A DNA stretch of 8,610 nucleotides. It comes from Xanthobacteraceae bacterium (GTDB taxonomy: Bacteria; Pseudomonadota; Alphaproteobacteria; Rhizobiales; Xanthobacteraceae). A program made the position numbers and the translations under genes. The notes under the pieces are model-generated. The model did not search any database, was not told the DNA's origin, and saw only the letters and a program-made list of their open reading frames with translations. The stretch spans positions 1-8,610 of the forward strand of contig JAICQA010000102.1 in NCBI GenBank assembly GCA_025929595.1, written 5' to 3'. Below, one piece after another: positions 5,839 to 8,610 of this stretch (positions within the stretch are counted from its first letter, which is position 1; every line of letters begins with the position of its first letter).

Positions 5839-6634
5839 TGTGGCATGGGCGCAGGATTGCGCGGGTAATCCGAAGGCACTGGGCACTTCACGGGTTGTCG
5901 AGATCGATACGACCGGCGGCCCCGGCTTCGGTTTCGAGCATTTCCGGCAGCACGATTTCCTGCGCCGGAACGAGGTCGTTCTCACCTTCGACGACGGTCC
6001 GTGGCCGACGACGGCGGAGGTTTTGAAGGCACTCGCCGACCACTGTGTCAGGGCGACCTTTTTCCCGATCGGCAAACACGCGACCTATTATCCGGAAATT
6101 TTGAGGGAAGTCGCCAAGGCCGGGCACACGATCGGCAGTCATACGTGGTCGCACCGGAATCTGGGGAAGATGAAGGATGAAGAAGCCAAGATGGAAATCG
6201 AGAAGGGCATCAGCGCGGTCGAGTTCGCGCTGGGCGCGCCGGCGGCGCCGTTCTTCCGCTTTCCCGTGCTCCAGCATCCTCCGAAGCAGGTGACCTATCT
6301 CGGCGAGCGCAATGTCGGCATTTTTTCCACCGACCTCGACTCGTTCGACTTCAAGATGCGCAAGCCGGAGCAGGTCATCGACTCCATCATGAAAAAACTG
6401 GAGAAGCATGGAAAGGGCATCGTGCTGATGCACGACTTCCAGAAGGTGACGGCCGACGCCGTGGCCGATCTGCTGATCAAGCTCAAGGATGGCGGCTACA
6501 AGATCGTGCACATGACCGGCAAGACTCCGGTGAAGTCGCTGCCCGAATATGACGAGCTGGTGAAAAAAGAGATCAAGCTGCCGACGGTCAGCGACCGGCC
6601 GACCTCGAGCGTCGTGAAGACGATCAGCGAATAG
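5771..6634 (+). CDS. Secreted polysaccharide deacetylase (NodB / carbohydrate esterase 4 fold)
   Basis: A 287-residue secreted enzyme expected to remove N- or O-acetyl groups from a cell-envelope or extracellular polysaccharide by metal-dependent hydrolysis. The signal peptide ends near AWA-QDC (residue 27). NodB motifs: LTFDDGPWPT (71-80; Asp74 catalytic base, Asp75 metal ligand), HTIGSHTWSHRNL (119-131; metal ligands His124 and His128), FFRFPVLQHP (161-170; Arg163, where the usual RxPY tyrosine is absent), FSTDLDSFDF (185-194) and IVLMHDFQ (217-224; His221). The key metal site is intact, so activity is expected. ATG 5783 is an equally possible start, losing four residues; neither has a strong ribosome site. 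Small secreted protein genes lie on the minus strand on both sides. The substrate (peptidoglycan, exopolysaccharide or other) cannot be told. Confidence 0.93.
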   Translation: MGLGMRGVWAFVVAASVSAAAGNVAWAQDCAGNPKALGTSRVVEIDTTGGPGFGFEHFRQHDFLRRNEVVLTFDDGPWPTTAEVLKALADHCVRATFFPIGKHATYYPEILREVAKAGHTIGSHTWSHRNLGKMKDEEAKMEIEKGISAVEFALGAPAAPFFRFPVLQHPPKQVTYLGERNVGIFSTDLDSFDFKMRKPEQVIDSIMKKLEKHGKGIVLMHDFQKVTADAVADLLIKLKDGGYKIVHMTGKTPVKSLPEYDELVKKEIKLPTVSDRPTSSVVKTISE

Positions 6635-6666
6635 GACTTGCGGCTTTCGGCCGCGCCGACTGCCAA

Positions 6667-6704
6667 GAAAAAGCGCTCCGCCGGCCTGAGGCCCGCGGAG
6701 CGCT
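6667..6704 (-). terminator. Intrinsic terminator of the 55-residue secreted protein gene
   Basis: A 15-bp stem (6672-6686 with 6690-6704, one C-C mismatch) with a 3-nt TGA loop. On the minus strand the stem runs into GCGCTTTTTCTTGG, a T5 tract. It begins 22 nt past that gene's stop. Transcripts of the convergent deacetylase (stop 6634) also meet the hairpin, with a weaker CTCTTCACTTC tract, so it may work in both directions. Confidence 0.85.
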
Positions 6705-6725
6705 CTTCACTTCAAGCGTCGGCGA

Positions 6726-6893
6726 TTACTTCTTCTTCGCCGGAGCAGCGGCCGGGGCAGTGGCGCCAGCGCGCGCCTTCTGCAGTTCCTCGATCCAGCC
6801 GTCCCACAGCTTCTTGCTTTGCGCCTGCGCTGCCGGCGCGGCGGCAAGAACGATCACGGCCAAGGCCGCGAGCGCGATACCTAGCTTCTTCAT
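6726..6893 (-). CDS. Very small secreted protein with PAKKK tail
   Basis: A 55-residue protein. The signal peptide is MKKLGIALAALAVIVLAAAP..., with cleavage likely at AQA-QSK (about residue 24). The mature peptide is only about 31 residues: QSKKLWDGWIEELQKARAG, a probable amphipathic helix with two tryptophans, then an Ala/Pro linker and a PAKKK end. Evidence that it is real: good signal peptide form, a G-rich ribosome site (GGGGG, 6 nt upstream), a strong terminator 22 nt after the stop, and the same start (MKK-GI) and tail as the 79-residue protein at 5111-5350. No named family is recognised. A role at the envelope, perhaps electrostatic binding through the lysine tail, is only a guess. Confidence 0.75.
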   Translation of the reverse strand: MKKLGIALAALAVIVLAAAPAAQAQSKKLWDGWIEELQKARAGATAPAAAPAKKK

Positions 6894-7087
6894 GAAAACC
6901 CCCAAGAGACGTCCTCACCCTGCGTGAAGAGTGCGAAAGTTTTGCCAAAGGCCCAAGGGGAGTCAACGGGCATCCTGATGCACCACGCCCCCTGTACCGC
7001 CGCGGCAACACTCGGCGGCGCAGTGTGAAAGTATCGGGTGCCGCTGGCCACGGCGGTTTGCCGTAAGGCGGTGCGGGCACTTATGAT

Positions 7088-7108
7088 CGGGCAATTGTGC
7101 GTTGCCCG
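7088..7108. repeat. Perfect inverted repeat upstream of the adenylate cyclase
   Basis: CGGGCAA-TTGTGCG-TTGCCCG: 7-bp arms with a 7-nt loop, 45-65 bp before the cyclase ATG. It could be a regulator binding site or a hairpin in the leader. The surrounding 6894-7152 spacer (about 260 bp, between divergent genes) shows no gene and no promoter that I can defend. Confidence 0.4.
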
Positions 7109-7152
7109 CAGGCCAATGGGCAGGACTCTGGCGTTTCACCCCTCGAAATCAG

Positions 7153-8610
7153 ATGGCGGCCGGCATGGCTGATGTTTCCCCGGCGCCGCAGGAGCAGCGA
7201 TCCTTTGGGTGGCTGGTCGTGCTGGGCGTACTGGTCCTGCTGCTCGGCCTGCCGGTGGCGGCATGGCTCGATATGCGGGAATTGTCGGAGCGCATCCTCC
7301 GCCGGCAGGCGGATGAGGTCAGCCGCATCATCGACGATATGCGCGGATTTTACGCAAGCGACGTCGTCGGACGGATCATGGCGAACCATGGAGCCCAGCC
7401 CACCCACAACTACAAGGACGTGCCGGGCGGAATTCCCATCCCCGCGACCCTGTCGATCGAGCTCGGCCAGCGCATTTCGGCCCGCAATGATGCCGTGCGT
7501 TATCGCTTCGTCTCGGACCAGCCGTTCAAGGGGCGCGCGACGCACAATCTCGATACGTTCGAGCAGGATGCGCTTGCTGCGCTGCGTAAGAATCCGAAAA
7601 TGCCGATCGTGGCGGCGCACGGCACGTTGTTCGAGAGCGTCATCCGGCTCGCCACGCCCGTGATCATGGGAGCGACCTGCGTCTCCTGCCATAACTCGCA
7701 TCCCGACAGTCCGCGTACCGACTGGAAGGTGGGCGATGTGCGCGCCATTCAGGAGATCACGGTCCGGCAGCCCATCGGGGCGAACGTCTTCTCGTTCAAA
7801 TATCTGCTTGCCTACTTCTTTCTCGTCGGCCTTGCGGGCCTTTCGTTCATCCTGCTGCAACGGCGGCAGGCACGTGTGATCCACGCCTTCAACCGCGAGC
7901 TGTCGGAGGCGAACAATTTCCTCGCCTCGATCTCGATGAAGATCGCCAAATACATCTCGCCGCAGATTTACAAGAGCATCTTCTCGGGCGAACGCGACGT
8001 GGCGATCGCAACCGAGCGCAAGAAGCTCACGATCTTCTTCTCGGACATCGAAAATTTCACGGCGACCGCCGAGCGGTTGCAGCCCGAAGACCTGACTGCG
8101 CTGCTCAACGAATATTTCACCGAGATGTCGGCGATTGCGCTGCGGCACGGTGCGACGGTCGACAAGTTCGTCGGCGACGCCATGCTGCTGTTCTTCGGCG
8201 ACCCGGAAACAAAGGGCGTGCAGCAGGACGCGCGCGCCTGCGTCGAGATGGCGGCGGAGATGCAGCAGCGGCTGGTGGAGCTCGACGCGCAATGGCACCG
8301 GCGCGGCATCGAGCAGCCGTTCCGCGCCCGCATGGGCATCAATACCGGCTATTGCAATGTCGGCAATTTCGGCAGCGACGACCGCATGGATTACACGATC
8401 GTCGGCGCGGAGGCGAACCTCGCGGCGCGTCTGCAATCGATCGCGGAGCCGGGCGGCATTGTGATGAGCTATGAGACTTTCGCGCTGGTGAGCGTCATCG
8501 TGCGCGCTCGTCCGCTGCCGCCTATTTCGGTGAAAGGCATCAGCAGCCAGATCGTGCCTTACGCGTTCGAAGGGCTGGTTGAGGAGTTGCGGCAGCTGCC
8601 GAACGTGATC
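7153..8610 (+). CDS. Membrane adenylate cyclase with periplasmic heme-c Tll0287-like (DUF3365) sensor domain (3' end outside window)
   Basis: The 486 visible residues run to the window edge. Order: short cytoplasmic start; membrane helix 1 (19-39); periplasmic Tll0287-like domain (about 45-210) with the heme-attachment motif CVSCH (176-180) and the typical continuation NSHPDSPRTDWKVGDVR (181-197); membrane helix 2 (216-236); a linker helix (240-290) leading into a class III cyclase domain (291-475). Catalytic residues are present: metal aspartates Asp298 (FFSDIENFT) and Asp342 (KFVGDAMLLFFG), base-selecting Lys338 and Thr415 (MDYTIVG), and transition-state Asn422 and Arg426 (GAEANLAARL). Lys plus Thr points to ATP and the IIIb subclass. 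It should make cAMP in response to heme redox state or a ligand at the periplasmic face. ATG 7165 is an alternative start; an in-frame stop at 7084 limits any extension. The domain is complete, so the true stop is probably near. Confidence 0.92.
   Translation, partial: MAAGMADVSPAPQEQRSFGWLVVLGVLVLLLGLPVAAWLDMRELSERILRRQADEVSRIIDDMRGFYASDVVGRIMANHGAQPTHNYKDVPGGIPIPATLSIELGQRISARNDAVRYRFVSDQPFKGRATHNLDTFEQDALAALRKNPKMPIVAAHGTLFESVIRLATPVIMGATCVSCHNSHPDSPRTDWKVGDVRAIQEITVRQPIGANVFSFKYLLAYFFLVGLAGLSFILLQRRQARVIHAFNRELSEANNFLASISMKIAKYISPQIYKSIFSGERDVAIATERKKLTIFFSDIENFTATAERLQPEDLTALLNEYFTEMSAIALRHGATVDKFVGDAMLLFFGDPETKGVQQDARACVEMAAEMQQRLVELDAQWHRRGIEQPFRARMGINTGYCNVGNFGSDDRMDYTIVGAEANLAARLQSIAEPGGIVMSYETFALVSVIVRARPLPPISVKGISSQIVPYAFEGLVEELRQLPNVI

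Noticed and set aside
5466..5891. Minus-strand 141-codon frame across the deacetylase promoter region
   Set aside because: Pro/Arg/Thr-rich N-terminus formed by the complement of the deacetylase signal peptide; no ribosome site or domain.
7081..8436. Long minus-strand open frame (451 codons) opposite the cyclase
   Set aside because: It is a shadow of the high-GC cyclase gene: the plus strand gives a complete Tll0287-like plus cyclase protein, while the minus-strand product is Arg/His/Asp-rich with no domain.
1..8610. CRISPR arrays, insertion sequences, tRNA or rRNA genes, phage or defence genes
   Set aside because: No regularly spaced repeats, transposase motifs, cloverleaf ends or nuclease/helicase motifs were seen on either strand.

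Overview
The window is GC-rich (roughly 60-65% by eye) and gene-dense, with short intergenic gaps. It reads like a chromosomal segment of an alphaproteobacterium, most likely Hyphomicrobiales. That placement is an inference from base composition, codon use and familiar families (a DUF486 small membrane protein, a SIMPL protein, a NodB-type deacetylase, a class III adenylate cyclase with a periplasmic sensor). No RNA gene, insertion sequence, phage gene or CRISPR array is visible.

Layout. Positions 1-3680 are read on the minus strand. In transcription order they hold a secreted protein of unknown function (3680-2898), a 66-residue two-helix membrane protein (2811-2611), an intradiol ring-cleavage dioxygenase (2518-1625), a luciferase-like flavin monooxygenase (1605-418) and a DJ-1/PfpI protein resembling isonitrile hydratase, cut by the window edge (421-1). 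The last three are tightly packed (19-nt gap, then a 4-nt ATGA overlap) and look like one catabolic operon. The inferred theme is oxygenation and ring cleavage of an aromatic compound of unknown identity.

A 200-bp divergent spacer (3681-3880) with strong inverted repeats separates this block from a plus-strand pair: a DUF486 membrane protein (3881-4228) and a secreted SIMPL-domain protein (4288-5013). Next comes a plus-strand secreted NodB-type polysaccharide deacetylase (5771-6634). It is bracketed by two very small minus-strand genes (5350-5111 and 6893-6726). Both encode secreted peptides that start with a MKK signal peptide and end in PAKKK, and both are followed by a strong intrinsic terminator. 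The 55-residue one is easy to miss because it is so short.

The right end (7153-8610, open at the edge) is a membrane adenylate cyclase. A periplasmic Tll0287-like (DUF3365) domain with a c-type heme motif (CVSCH) lies between two membrane helices and is joined to a cytoplasmic class III cyclase domain with all catalytic residues present. It is the most distinctive gene here: it should couple a redox, gas or ligand signal at a periplasmic heme to cAMP production. A long open frame on the opposite strand (8436-7081) is only its shadow.

The two points most worth following are the heme-c cyclase and the pair of PAKKK-tailed mini-proteins. I do not see a clearly new multi-gene system such as defence, CRISPR or mobile DNA.
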